DNA of 64,000 nt from Pseudidiomarina gelatinasegens (GTDB lineage Bacteria > Pseudomonadota > Gammaproteobacteria > Enterobacterales > Alteromonadaceae): NCBI RefSeq assembly GCF_004025325.1, contig NZ_RSFE01000001.1, forward strand, positions 186,001 to 250,000, read 5' to 3'. How positions within the stretch are numbered: position 1 is the stretch's first letter; each line of letters begins with the position of its first letter. Shown in pieces: positions 1 through 8,946 of the stretch. Below the pieces are notes generated by a model. That model made no database searches. It saw nothing but the letters and a program-made list of their open reading frames with translations, and was not told where the DNA came from. The position numbers and the translations under genes are program-made.

Positions 1-50
1 CCAGACCTTCTAAAATTTAGCGATGGATGAATTGTTAAAGAGCATACAAC

Positions 51-78
51 AAAAAGGTGCGCCAATGCGCACCTTTTT
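51..78. terminator. Rho-independent terminator, usable on both strands
   Basis: Twelve-base arms (51-62 and 67-78) form a GC-centred hairpin around a four-base loop, with A and T tracts on the outside. It lies 30 bases beyond the fabB stop codon, so it probably ends the fabB transcript. It may also end a plus-strand gene left of the window. Confidence 0.8.
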
Positions 79-108
79 ACCATCGTCTATTAGATGAAGA
101 TGTTAATT

Positions 109-1320
109 TTATTGATATTTACGCAAAACTAACGTTGCGTTAGTTCCACCGAAACCAAAACTGTTCGACATAACGGTCGTCAGAGCAGTTTGCTTAGGTT
201 CACGAACAATATTCATGTCGCCTGCAGCAGGGTCCAAGTTTTCAATGTTAATTGAAGGAGCTACAAAGCCATGCTTCATCATTAACAATGAGTAAATGGC
301 CTCATGCACACCTGCAGCGCCCAGTGAATGACCGGTCATAGCTTTGGTTGCACTGATAAATGGTGATGCATCACCAAACACTTCACGAATCGCTTCCAGT
401 TCTTTGGTATCGCCAACTGGTGTCGAAGTTCCGTGCGTGTTCAGGTAGTCAATTGGTGTATCAACTGTTTCCATCGCCATCTTCATGCAACGTACTGCAC
501 CTTCACCAGAAGGCGCAACCATGTCATAGCCATCAGATGTTGCGCCATAACCCACAATTTCTGCGTAGATATGGGCACCACGTGCAAGCGCGGTCTCTAA
601 CTCTTCAACGACAACGATACCGCCGCCGCCAGCAGGAACAAACCCATCACGGTCAGCGTCGTAAGTACGTGACGCTTTCGTTGGGTCATCGTTGTACTTC
701 GTACTCAATGCACCCATGGCGTCAAATTCCATGCCGAGCGTCCAATGCAGCTCTTCACCACCGCCTGCGAACACGCGGTCTTGTTTGCCTAATTGGATCA
801 GTTCAAGTGCATGTCCGATACAATGTGCTGACGTAGCACAAGCTGAACTAATCGAATAGTTCACCCCTTTAATTTTGAATGGCGTTGCCAAACATGCGGA
901 GGTTGTTGATGCCATACAACGCGGAACCATATAAGGCCCAACACGTTTCACACCTTTTTCACGCAAGGTATCTGCGGCACCCACTTGATGCTCACCAGAC
1001 GCACCACCCGAACCTACCACCAACCCAGTACGAGGGTTCGAGATTTGCTCTTCTGTTAAAGCTGCATCTTCAATAGCTTGCGCCATAGCCATATAGGCAT
1101 AAGCGGCTGAGTTGCCCATAAAGCGAAATGCTTTACGATCAATATGGTCAGCCGGGTTGGCCCGAACTGGCCCCCACACCTGGCAACGCAGACCCATATC
1201 TGCAAACTCTTGAGAGAATTCGATGCCCGAGCGTCCTTGTTGCAACGACTCCAACACCTCTTGTTTGTTCACGCCGATACTTGACACAATGCCAAGGCCG
1301 GTAATCACTGCTCTTCTCAT
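109..1320 (-). CDS. fabB: 3-oxoacyl-[acyl-carrier-protein] synthase I (FabB)
   Basis: Condensing enzyme of type II fatty acid synthesis. It joins malonyl-ACP to acyl-ACP in the cytoplasm and is the elongase that preserves the unsaturated branch. The thiolase fold is complete at 403 residues. The nucleophile is about Cys161 in SSACATS, with the two active-site histidines in [11 protein letters not shown] and GHSLGAAG. I chose the start giving [10 protein letters not shown], which matches the family N-terminus and has AGGA seven bases upstream; an ATG six bases further out has no room for a ribosome site. It is divergent from mnmC, as in enterobacteria. I could not convincingly recognise a FabR or FadR site between the two genes. 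Confidence 0.97.
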   Translation of the reverse strand: MRRAVITGLGIVSSIGVNKQEVLESLQQGRSGIEFSQEFADMGLRCQVWGPVRANPADHIDRKAFRFMGNSAAYAYMAMAQAIEDAALTEEQISNPRTGLVVGSGGASGEHQVGAADTLREKGVKRVGPYMVPRCMASTTSACLATPFKIKGVNYSISSACATSAHCIGHALELIQLGKQDRVFAGGGEELHWTLGMEFDAMGALSTKYNDDPTKASRTYDADRDGFVPAGGGGIVVVEELETALARGAHIYAEIVGYGATSDGYDMVAPSGEGAVRCMKMAMETVDTPIDYLNTHGTSTPVGDTKELEAIREVFGDASPFISATKAMTGHSLGAAGVHEAIYSLLMMKHGFVAPSINIENLDPAAGDMNIVREPKQTALTTVMSNSFGFGGTNATLVLRKYQ

Positions 1321-1454
1321 TCTCATATCCTGTCTTGCTGAGCGCTCGTGTATGTTAGCCCACTTCTGTAAAAAAGTGGTCTGCTTTCCGCTTTTTTACC
1401 CAAATATTGTTAAACTAATACGCATGTTTAACCGAATGTTGTGAGTTTTCACTC

Positions 1455-3311
1455 GTGAATCATCAATCAGCTGATTGTCTGTCACCCGCAAAAGTTACCT
1501 ATAACGCGTTTGGGTTACCTGTTTCCACTGAATTTGACGATATCTACTTTACCAACGAAAACGGGTTGGCCGAAAGCCAATACGTATTCATTCAGCATAA
1601 CGATCTAGAAAAGCGCTGGCAAACGCATTCTTATACAACCTTTACTATTGCGGAAACTGGGTTTGGCACCGGACTGAATTTTCTCGCCTGTTGGGCCATG
1701 TTTCAAAAGCATGCGCCGCCGCAACTTCGACTGCACTTTATTTCATTTGAAAAACACCCATTACCTAAAGCGGATTTAGAACGTGCCTTAAGTCACTTCC
1801 CGGAACTTGCGAGCGAAGCAGCTGAGCTACTAAAAGCTTATCCGGTGCCCCATCAGGGCTGTCATCGCATGCAATTTTGCCAAGGGCGCGTAGTACTCGA
1901 CTTATGGCTTGGTGATATACATCACCAGTTGCCCCAATGGCTTCCACATGCACAACAAACCGTTGATGCTTGGTTTCTTGATGGTTTTGCCCCAGACAAA
2001 AACCCACAAATGTGGCAACCAAGCATTTATGCTGCAATGGCCGAAAGCTGCCGCGCCAATGCAACATTTGCCACCTTTACCGCGGCCGGTGCCGTGCGCC
2101 GTGATTTACAGGCAGCGGGCTTTACCGTCAACAAAGCCAAAGGGTTTCGCCATAAACGTGAAATGCTCTATGGCCACGTGCAAACATCCAATAAAGCACC
2201 TCAAATCGCCGATAAACCCATTACTGTCGTTGGCGGCGGAATCGCTGCAGCGTGTACAGCATGGTCATTAAGCCGCCGCGGGTATCGCGTTGAATTTCTC
2301 ACCACAGGAATCGCCGACGGCGCGTCTGGGAATGCGCAAGGTGCGGTTTACCCATTGCTGCATGCTGAGCTCAGTCCGTTAACACACTTTTTCCTTAGTG
2401 CTTTTGACCATGCCCGCCAATTCTATCAGCAGGTAGCACCTGCCCAATGGCATGAAACAGGCGTGGTGCAATTGGCTTTTAATTCGGCGCGCGAGCAGCG
2501 CCATGAAAAAATTATTGCTGCCGATATATACAGCCCAGCAACAGTTAAGGGCTTAAGCGCCGATGAAACCCAGCAGCTTTGGTCTCATTTACCCGCGATG
2601 CCGTCGTTATATTATCCAAAAGCTGGTTGGGTGCCGCCCCATCAGTTAGTAGAGCAAATACTGGGCGCATGCGCTGAGACGGTGACGCTAACTGCTATTG
2701 ACCCAATAACCGACATTCAGACAGATGCCGATGGCTGGCAACTTAGCACCACCACAGGCCAAAAGCTTCATGCAACCACCCTGATAGTTGCGGCTGGGGC
2801 GGGTTTAGAGCAGTTACTCAAGCCTTGGCAAATGACATTTCAAAATGTCCGCGGGCAGGTCACTCAGGTTAAAGCAAATGAAGTCAGTGAACAGTGCCCG
2901 GTAGTGGTGTGTTACAAGGGGTATTTCACCCCGGCACAAGATGGCACGCATTGTGTAGGTGCCACCTATGCGCGAAAATTTGACTCCGAACAATTTGCAC
3001 AACCGACTGCGCAAGATACCGCCGAAAATTTGGCTACCTTGCATGATAATTTGAACAGCAACTGGACTGGGCAACTTGAACCGATTGCTGATAGAGCCTC
3101 GCTGCGCAACACCACACGTGATCACTTACCCGCGTGTGGCTGGCTAACACCTTCATTGGGCGTGTTGGGTGGTTTAGGTTCGCGCGGGTTCACCAGTGCC
3201 CCGCTATGTGCGGAGCTGCTGGTTGGGCAGTGGCTGCAAGAACCCCTGCCTTTGAGTGCTGACCTGATTAGTCGGCTTGCGCCGCAGCGGCTTCAAGCCG
3301 ATCTAACATAG
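1455..3311 (+). CDS. mnmC: Bifunctional tRNA mnm5s2U biosynthesis protein MnmC
   Basis: Makes the last two changes in 5-methylaminomethyl-2-thiouridine at the wobble position of some tRNAs. The C-terminal FAD oxidase removes the carboxymethyl group and the N-terminal SAM-dependent domain then methylates the amine. The methyltransferase half shows AETGFGTGLNF near residue 70 and DAWFLDGFAPDKNP near 175. The oxidase half starts at about residue 255 with VVGGGIAAACTAW, a dinucleotide-binding glycine motif. At 618 residues it is slightly shorter than the enterobacterial protein (about 668). The start codon is GTG. Its 3' end overlaps the convergent yfcL gene by 44 bases. Confidence 0.95.
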   Translation: MNHQSADCLSPAKVTYNAFGLPVSTEFDDIYFTNENGLAESQYVFIQHNDLEKRWQTHSYTTFTIAETGFGTGLNFLACWAMFQKHAPPQLRLHFISFEKHPLPKADLERALSHFPELASEAAELLKAYPVPHQGCHRMQFCQGRVVLDLWLGDIHHQLPQWLPHAQQTVDAWFLDGFAPDKNPQMWQPSIYAAMAESCRANATFATFTAAGAVRRDLQAAGFTVNKAKGFRHKREMLYGHVQTSNKAPQIADKPITVVGGGIAAACTAWSLSRRGYRVEFLTTGIADGASGNAQGAVYPLLHAELSPLTHFFLSAFDHARQFYQQVAPAQWHETGVVQLAFNSAREQRHEKIIAADIYSPATVKGLSADETQQLWSHLPAMPSLYYPKAGWVPPHQLVEQILGACAETVTLTAIDPITDIQTDADGWQLSTTTGQKLHATTLIVAAGAGLEQLLKPWQMTFQNVRGQVTQVKANEVSEQCPVVVCYKGYFTPAQDGTHCVGATYARKFDSEQFAQPTAQDTAENLATLHDNLNSNWTGQLEPIADRASLRNTTRDHLPACGWLTPSLGVLGGLGSRGFTSAPLCAELLVGQWLQEPLPLSADLISRLAPQRLQADLT

Positions 3312-3555
3312 CTTGAATGTGGGTCATGTCAGCGGGCGCCAGTTCATGCTTGGCTTTATCAACCGATGCTTGCACTGCAGGCAATACCGCATCGGTACGA
3401 GCAGCATCATTCAACTCAAGTTGCGCCACCACTAAGTCAAAATGGCCTCGCAAATAACCACTGGCAAATAGCTCATCATCAGTACCATCTGTTACGGCCT
3501 GATCAAACACGGTTTCAAGCGATTGCACGAAATGATTAAATGCTGCGGATGCCAT
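3268..3555 (-). CDS. yfcL: YfcL family protein
   Basis: A 95-residue acidic, largely helical protein without signal peptide or membrane segment. It resembles the YfcL family, whose gene also sits beside mnmC and fabB in enterobacteria; that synteny is the main support. Function is not established. The only residues that stand out are a run of alanines and acidic positions at the C-terminus. The reading frame runs 44 bases into the convergent mnmC gene, so the two 3' ends are translated on both strands. Confidence 0.8.
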   Translation of the reverse strand: MASAAFNHFVQSLETVFDQAVTDGTDDELFASGYLRGHFDLVVAQLELNDAARTDAVLPAVQASVDKAKHELAPADMTHIQAMLDRLEAAAAQAD

Positions 3556-3677
3556 AATTGCGATACCTCAAAAAAGCGAATGTGGGTCGGATGATTTAGG
3601 CGGCGAAGCATATCATAAACCGATGATTTTCTGATACACTAATACCTCATTCATTGACGCTATCCATACGAGATACT

Positions 3678-4211
3678 ATGGCTTTACGTATTGGTTTATT
3701 TTATGGCTCAACCACTTGTTTCACGGAAATTGCAGCGGAAAAAATTCAAGCTCAGTTTGCCGACGGTGAAGTTGAGTTGTTCAACATAAAAGATGTTCCC
3801 TTGCAGCAAGCTGAAGACTTTGACGTCATCATTTTTGGCTTATCAACGTGGGACTTTGGCGAAATTCAAGAAGATTGGGAAAGTCACTGGAGTGATATTG
3901 CCGAACTTGAACTAAACAATAAAGTGGTTGCGTTATTCGGCATGGGCGATCAGGTTGGCTACACCGACTGGTTTCAAGATGCCTTAGGTATGTTGCACGA
4001 CGAACTCGCAGCAAACCCCGGCACGCAAGGCTGTGTGCGCATCGGTTTTTGGCCCAATCAAGGCTATGACTTCGCTGCATCGAAAGCGCTCACCGCCGGT
4101 GACGAGTTTTTTGTTGGTTTAGCACTGGATGAAGACAGCCAATATGAATTGAGCGAAGCACGTATTCAACAATGGTGTGCGCAGCTTAAAGAAGAGCTTG
4201 CCAGCGTTTAA
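3678..4211 (+). CDS. fldB: Flavodoxin FldB
   Basis: FMN-binding electron carrier of the long-chain flavodoxin group. The phosphate-binding loop is FYGSTTCFTEIAA near residue 10. STWDFGEIQEDWE (about 57-69), which helps bracket the flavin, and GDQVGYTDWFQDALG follow; both fit FldB better than FldA. The start at 3678 gives 177 residues beginning MALRIGLFYGS, in line with the family. A TTG 24 bases upstream in frame is possible but unnecessary. The 3' end overlaps the convergent HIT gene by 26 bases. FldB probably supplies electrons to radical-SAM or other reductive enzymes; its partner here is unknown. Confidence 0.92.
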   Translation: MALRIGLFYGSTTCFTEIAAEKIQAQFADGEVELFNIKDVPLQQAEDFDVIIFGLSTWDFGEIQEDWESHWSDIAELELNNKVVALFGMGDQVGYTDWFQDALGMLHDELAANPGTQGCVRIGFWPNQGYDFAASKALTAGDEFFVGLALDEDSQYELSEARIQQWCAQLKEELASV

Positions 4212-4659
4212 GCTCAGCAGCCCGCGAGGCATCATCGAATCGTTGCGCGGGCGAATGCCCCCAAACCGGGCCTGGCCACGCTGGGTCTTGTTCACTGCGC
4301 AGTACCAAGTGAACATGCAACTGACTCACCACGTTCCCCAAAGCACCAATATTTAACTTCTCGCCCCGCCCGTGCTGTTTCAACAATAACGAGGCTTGCC
4401 GGATTTCTGTTGCCAACTGCTGTTGTTGCGACTCCGACAGCTCAGTAAATTCCACGCAGTTAGCCACCCTCGGCACCAACATCAACCAATCATAGCGCGC
4501 GTCATCGAAACGTCTTAGCTCACATAACTGCCACTGCGCCAGCAAAAAGCTGTCATGACCCAAGCGCTGATCTAACGTAAATAATTGGCCGTCAGCCGCT
4601 TGTGTCGTATTCGTGTGGTTACTTTGGGCAGCGAGTTTGCTATAACGGTTTTTTATCAT
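4186..4659 (-). CDS. HIT domain-containing protein
   Basis: A 157-residue member of the histidine triad superfamily, nucleotide hydrolases and transferases that attack the alpha phosphate of nucleotide conjugates. The signature near residue 115 reads QLHVHLVLR. The catalytic His-x-His is present, but the first triad histidine is glutamine, a variant seen in several proteobacterial HIT proteins. LNIGALGNVVSQLHVH matches the usual strand before the motif. The first 25 residues precede the recognisable domain, and no other in-frame start is visible, so the ATG at 4659 is used. The exact substrate cannot be told; dinucleoside polyphosphates are the common guess. Confidence 0.85.
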   Translation of the reverse strand: MIKNRYSKLAAQSNHTNTTQAADGQLFTLDQRLGHDSFLLAQWQLCELRRFDDARYDWLMLVPRVANCVEFTELSESQQQQLATEIRQASLLLKQHGRGEKLNIGALGNVVSQLHVHLVLRSEQDPAWPGPVWGHSPAQRFDDASRAAELKRWQALL

Positions 4660-4691
4660 TGTTCAATCCATCAAATTTGTGGGTCAAAAGC

Positions 4692-7079
4692 ATGCTACGC
4701 ATCGTTTTCATTATTGCTCTAACTCTTGCCGTTAGCCTGAGTGTATCACCGGCTACGGCGGCACCAACACCGCAAGCGAAGGCGCAATCGTCTTCTGCTG
4801 TCACTCAGTTTACTGCTGAGTTAACCGAGCATGAAGGTTTTTTTACCTTCTACCACGACCAAGCAAAAGGGAAAATTTATCTGCAGGTTCCGCGTCAAGC
4901 ACCGCAGTTCATCTTCCAAACCAGTTTACCATGGGGTTTTGGCTCAAACGATATTGGCCTTGACCGTGGTCAGCTTGGCGCGACGCGCTTAGCCAGTTTC
5001 TACATTGAAGGTAACAAAGCATTGTTACTGCAACACAACACGCAATTTCGTGCCAATACTGACAATGCCGCAGAGCGCGCCAGCATCAATGAAGCTTTCG
5101 CCGACTCGGTGATTGCTGGCTTTGACATTGTAGCGACAGATGCCAGCGCAGTTATCATTGATTACACCCCATTTTTATTGAGTGACACGCACGGGGTTGT
5201 GAACCGCTTACGCGACACCAAACAGGGCCAATTCAAACTAAGTGCTGATAAGTCAGTGATTTATCCGGCGCACAGCAAAGCGTTTCCGGATAATACTGAA
5301 TTAGAAGCCAAGATAACCTTCAGTGGCGAAGGCACGGGGCAATATGTGCGCAGTGTTGCTGCGGATGCGAATCATATTACCTTGCATTTACATCATTCGT
5401 TTATTCGCCTTCCTGACGATAATTATGTAACCCGTGAATTTCATCCGGAAAGCGGCTTCTGGGCTGAAACCCACAGTGATTATGCCGCACCACTGGGTCA
5501 ATCCACCAAGGTGCAACACATTCCGCGCCACCGCCTGAGCAAAGACGAGCCCATCATCTATTACCTTGACCCTGGCGTGCCGGAACCTGTTCGCACCGCT
5601 TTGCTTGAGGGCGGCCGCTGGTGGGCTGAAGCTTTTGCAGCAATTGATTATCCGAATGGTTTTCAAGTGCGTGAGTTACCCGCTGGTGCTGACCCAATGG
5701 ATGTGCGCTACAGCGTGATTCAGTGGGTACACCGCGCTACCCGCGGTTGGTCGTATGGTTCATCGATTATCGACCCACGCACCGGTGAAATTATCAAAGG
5801 GCACGTCACCTTAGGTTCACTGCGTGTGCGACAAGACATGTTAATCGCGCAAGGCTTGTTGGCGCCTTTTGCCGCAGACACACCAGAGCAACAACAAGAA
5901 CTGCTCGATAAGATAGAAGCCATGGCTTTGGCCCGAATTCGGCAACTCTCGGCACATGAAATTGGCCATACCTTGGGTATCGCCCATAATTTCGCAGCCA
6001 GTGCCAACGACCGCGCCTCGGTGATGGATTATCCGCATCCTCTGATTAGCATCGACACGGCCTCTGGCGGCTTAACGTTAGCCGGTGCATACACTGAAGG
6101 CTTAGGCATTTGGGATATGCAAGTTGTTGCCTATGGCTATGGAAACGGCGATTTAGATAACGTATTAGCGCAAAATAAACGCCTTGGGCTGCAATTTATA
6201 TCAGACCGTGATGCCCGTGCGGCAGGCGGTGCACACCCTGATGCCCACTTGTGGGATAACGGCAGTGATGCTGTGACTGAGCTGGAACGCGTTTTGGCGG
6301 TACGAAAAACTGCCCTGCAACGCTTCGGCTTAGGCAATTTAGCTGCAGGTCGCCCATTAAGTGAACTCAATAATGTGTTGGTGCCGATGTATTTATTACA
6401 CCGCTACCAAGTTGAGGCTGCGGTGAAAATGGTCGCTGGTTTGCATTACAGCTACGCTGTTAAAGGCGAAGAAGCTGCAGATATTCGTCCGGTAAATGCC
6501 TCACAACAGCGTCGTGCCTTGCAGGTGATTACGCAGACACTTACAGCTGACACGCTCAGCCTACCCGAGCACATTATTTCATTACTGGCGCCATCGGCCT
6601 ATGGCGAAGGTTACGACCGTGAACGTTTTACCGGCCTAACCGGGCTCGTCGCTGATACCGATACTATGGCGGCCAGCAGTGCCCGCTTTGTGCTCGACCT
6701 GTTGCTTCACCCACAGCGCTTAGAGCGTTTGCAACAACAGCACAGCCGTGTCGCAGCGATTCCTGATGTCACCGCGGTATTGAACCAAGTTGCTGAAGCT
6801 GCGATTGCGCCTGCTCAAGCAACCAAGGCAAATACTCTGACCCAGCGCTTAGCCTTTGAAAGCTTAGACGCAATAGTGCGTGCTTATCAGAACGAGCAAC
6901 TTAGTGCAGCAATCAAAGCACCTTTGTTTAGCTTCTTGCAGAGCCAGTTACAACAATGGCAACAAGCCCCCGCATCGGCACATCGTGACTATGCGGTGTA
7001 TGCGCTCACGCAATGGCAGGCCGGAAAACCTTGGCCATTGAAACCAGCGCCAGCACTGCCACCGGGTTCACCAATCTAA
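4692..7079 (+). CDS. Secreted zinc-dependent metalloprotease, DUF5117/DUF4953 type
   Basis: A large exported protease-like protein (795 residues) with a signal peptide ending near TAAAPT. HEIGHTLGIAHNF, with His422, Glu423, His426 and His432, is a metzincin-style HExxHxxGxxH zinc site. SVMDYPHP about 25 residues later is a plausible Met-turn. The N-terminal third corresponds to the DUF5117-like region and the rest to the DUF4953-like catalytic part of this family; domain limits are from memory. I chose the ATG at 4692 because it begins the signal peptide; the longer frame start at 4602 would put a hydrophilic stretch before it. Substrate is unknown; peptide scavenging or envelope protein turnover are inferences. 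Confidence 0.88.
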   Translation: MLRIVFIIALTLAVSLSVSPATAAPTPQAKAQSSSAVTQFTAELTEHEGFFTFYHDQAKGKIYLQVPRQAPQFIFQTSLPWGFGSNDIGLDRGQLGATRLASFYIEGNKALLLQHNTQFRANTDNAAERASINEAFADSVIAGFDIVATDASAVIIDYTPFLLSDTHGVVNRLRDTKQGQFKLSADKSVIYPAHSKAFPDNTELEAKITFSGEGTGQYVRSVAADANHITLHLHHSFIRLPDDNYVTREFHPESGFWAETHSDYAAPLGQSTKVQHIPRHRLSKDEPIIYYLDPGVPEPVRTALLEGGRWWAEAFAAIDYPNGFQVRELPAGADPMDVRYSVIQWVHRATRGWSYGSSIIDPRTGEIIKGHVTLGSLRVRQDMLIAQGLLAPFAADTPEQQQELLDKIEAMALARIRQLSAHEIGHTLGIAHNFAASANDRASVMDYPHPLISIDTASGGLTLAGAYTEGLGIWDMQVVAYGYGNGDLDNVLAQNKRLGLQFISDRDARAAGGAHPDAHLWDNGSDAVTELERVLAVRKTALQRFGLGNLAAGRPLSELNNVLVPMYLLHRYQVEAAVKMVAGLHYSYAVKGEEAADIRPVNASQQRRALQVITQTLTADTLSLPEHIISLLAPSAYGEGYDRERFTGLTGLVADTDTMAASSARFVLDLLLHPQRLERLQQQHSRVAAIPDVTAVLNQVAEAAIAPAQATKANTLTQRLAFESLDAIVRAYQNEQLSAAIKAPLFSFLQSQLQQWQQAPASAHRDYAVYALTQWQAGKPWPLKPAPALPPGSPI

Positions 7080-7102
7080 CTCATAGATAACTTCGTACCC
7101 AT

Positions 7103-7135
7103 AAAAAAACCACCAACAGACGTTGGTGGTTTTTT
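7103..7135. terminator. Bidirectional rho-independent terminator
   Basis: The arms ACCACCAAC and GTTGGTGGT enclose a four-base loop (7118-7121), with an A tract on the left and a T tract on the right. It sits between the convergent metalloprotease and M28 peptidase genes and can serve both. Confidence 0.9.
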
Positions 7136-7172
7136 GTTTTTAGTAGCCTAAATTGCGCTGCTAACTCATGTA

Positions 7173-8801
7173 TTAATCAAGCTGCGAAAAGAAGCTTTCT
7201 TCTAACCAACGTGGGCGTTCTACTTGATTGCCAATTTCTTGACCAATCGCATAGTTAATATTGGTAAAAGTAACCCCTGCTTCGTAGTTAATTGGTAAAT
7301 CTGGCTGGTCACTTGGGCGGTGATAATGCTCAGCAAAGAACGTACCCCAAACTTCGCCGCCGTCTTCACCTTCAGTTTTTGATGTAAAGCCAGTCATCAA
7401 GAATACTGCCGGAACACCCTTTTTCACGAATGGGTAATGGTCTGAGCGTGTGAAAATAGCCTGCTCTGGCATTGGGTCGTCACTCAGCTCAATACCAAAT
7501 TGACCCGCAGCACGCGAAACACTGTCACCTAACGTAGAATGCGTAGAACCAAACGCAATAACATCAGCAAAGTCATACAACAATACCGGCATATCCAGGT
7601 TCACGTTAGCCACAATTTGGCCTAACGGCACAGTTGGGTGATGCGCAAAGTAATCAGCACCCAATAAACCACGCTCTTCTGCAGTAACCGACAAGAACAT
7701 AATTGAACGCTTAGGTTGTTGCCCTGCTTCGGTAAACATCCGTGCAGTTTCCAGCATTACTGACACGCCAGAAGCGTTATCCATAGCGCCATTGTTGATG
7801 TGATCGTCTTGGCTTAAGTCTTTCGTGACACCAATGTGATCAGAATGCGCGGTATACAGCACATACTCATCTTTCAAGTTTTCGTCACTGCCCGGCAATA
7901 CCGCGGCAACGTTCGGGCTGGTGATTTCTTCATGACGCGACTCACGCTGCAAACGTGCTGTTACACCCAGGTCAAACCCCTGTGGCGATTCACCCGCTTC
8001 CAGTTGTGCGAAAATATCATCAAGTTTAACTGGCGCATTCACGAATAACTGCTGTGCAGCTTCGTGATGAACATAAGCTGAAGCCGCAATATTTTTAAAG
8101 GCTACATTAGGTTCACCATTAGGGTGCAACCAACGCACACTCGGCGCACGTTGATACATGATGCTAACTTCAAACGGACGCACTTCTTCACGTGCTGGCG
8201 TATGTAAGTTGATGATACCTACTGCGCCACGTTCAGCAGCGAATTTGGTTTTGCTGCTATTTAAGTGCGCACCCTCTTCGCTTGGCAAGCTTTCTGGACG
8301 GCCTGTTACCATGACCACAATTTTGCCTTCAACATCAAGGCCAGCATAATCATCGATACCAAAGGCATCAGAAACTAAGCCATAACCAACAAACACCAAC
8401 GGCGCTTCAACATCGTCTTGTTCGCTGTATGGGCTTGGGCCTGTCAGAAACTGTTTTGGGTATTCCAACGCCACTTCACCGTCACCTGTGTTTAGCGTAA
8501 AAGACGCGCTATTTTCTTCTAAGAAGCTACGGCGAAATTTAATTCGTTGAAAGTAAGTGCCATCATCACCCGCTGGCTCAAGGCCAAGGCGCTTAAATTC
8601 TGTGGCAATGTATTTGGCGGCTATTTCATGACCTCGACTGCCAGTGTCCCGGCCTTCTAAATCGTCACTTGCCAAAAATTCCAAATGCGCTTGTAGCGCG
8701 ACTGCATCCGCACTCGGTGCGGCAGTAGATTGCGTATCATCAACACAGGCAGCAAGACCAAGTGTTAATGCGATAACACCAATATAAGAAGAAAATCGCA
8801 T
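7173..8801 (-). CDS. M28 family metallopeptidase, predicted lipoprotein
   Basis: Predicted di-zinc aminopeptidase anchored in the envelope. The N-terminus is a lipoprotein signal with lipobox LAAC. The M28 metal and catalytic residues are visible in order: AHSDHIGV, NGAMDNASGVS, TAEERGLLG, VNLDMPVL and RSDHYPFVKKGVPA. Roughly residues 130-250 form the inserted protease-associated (PA) domain common in this group. Length is 542 residues. GGAAG lies upstream of the ATG. It diverges from the znuD-like gene and shares its upstream region, so the Zur box there could affect both; that is inference. Likely role: trimming peptides outside the inner membrane. Confidence 0.93.
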   Translation of the reverse strand: MRFSSYIGVIALTLGLAACVDDTQSTAAPSADAVALQAHLEFLASDDLEGRDTGSRGHEIAAKYIATEFKRLGLEPAGDDGTYFQRIKFRRSFLEENSASFTLNTGDGEVALEYPKQFLTGPSPYSEQDDVEAPLVFVGYGLVSDAFGIDDYAGLDVEGKIVVMVTGRPESLPSEEGAHLNSSKTKFAAERGAVGIINLHTPAREEVRPFEVSIMYQRAPSVRWLHPNGEPNVAFKNIAASAYVHHEAAQQLFVNAPVKLDDIFAQLEAGESPQGFDLGVTARLQRESRHEEITSPNVAAVLPGSDENLKDEYVLYTAHSDHIGVTKDLSQDDHINNGAMDNASGVSVMLETARMFTEAGQQPKRSIMFLSVTAEERGLLGADYFAHHPTVPLGQIVANVNLDMPVLLYDFADVIAFGSTHSTLGDSVSRAAGQFGIELSDDPMPEQAIFTRSDHYPFVKKGVPAVFLMTGFTSKTEGEDGGEVWGTFFAEHYHRPSDQPDLPINYEAGVTFTNINYAIGQEIGNQVERPRWLEESFFSQLD

Positions 8802-8875
8802 AATAAACTTCCAGTTATGAATAAAATAAAAGTATCGCCGACAGTGTAACCAACCTAATCAACGCATACTAGCGC

Positions 8876-8904
8876 TTGCTGCACGTAAAAACTTATTGTA
8901 TTGT
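8876..8904 (+). promoter_or_regulatory. Putative sigma-70 promoter of the znuD-like gene
   Basis: TTGCTG at 8876-8881 and TATTGT at 8899-8904 are separated by 17 bases. The -10 element overlaps the left edge of the Zur-like palindrome, the usual arrangement for repression. Only two of six bases differ from consensus at each element. No transcription start data exist. Confidence 0.5.
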
Positions 8905-8916
8905 TATATTATAACA
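8902..8916. promoter_or_regulatory. Zur box (zinc uptake regulator operator)
   Basis: TGTTATATTATAACA is a perfect 15-base odd palindrome. It is identical, apart from the orientation of its central base pair, to the core of the gammaproteobacterial Zur consensus TGTTATAWTATAACA. It overlaps the predicted -10 of the histidine-rich TonB-dependent receptor gene starting at 8947. Such boxes repress zinc-uptake genes when zinc is sufficient. No zur gene is in the window. Confidence 0.85.
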
Positions 8917-8946
8917 TTACATACGGCAATTCGGAGATCCCTAGCT

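Noticed and set aside
1341..1359. FabR-like operator between fabB and mnmC
   Set aside because: AGCGCTCGTGTATGTTAGC has suggestive ends, but its two halves do not match as an inverted repeat well enough.
1360..1379. Hairpin CCACTT...AAGTGG upstream of fabB as an attenuator
   Set aside because: The stem is six pairs long and lacks a T run or leader peptide; not enough to support regulation.
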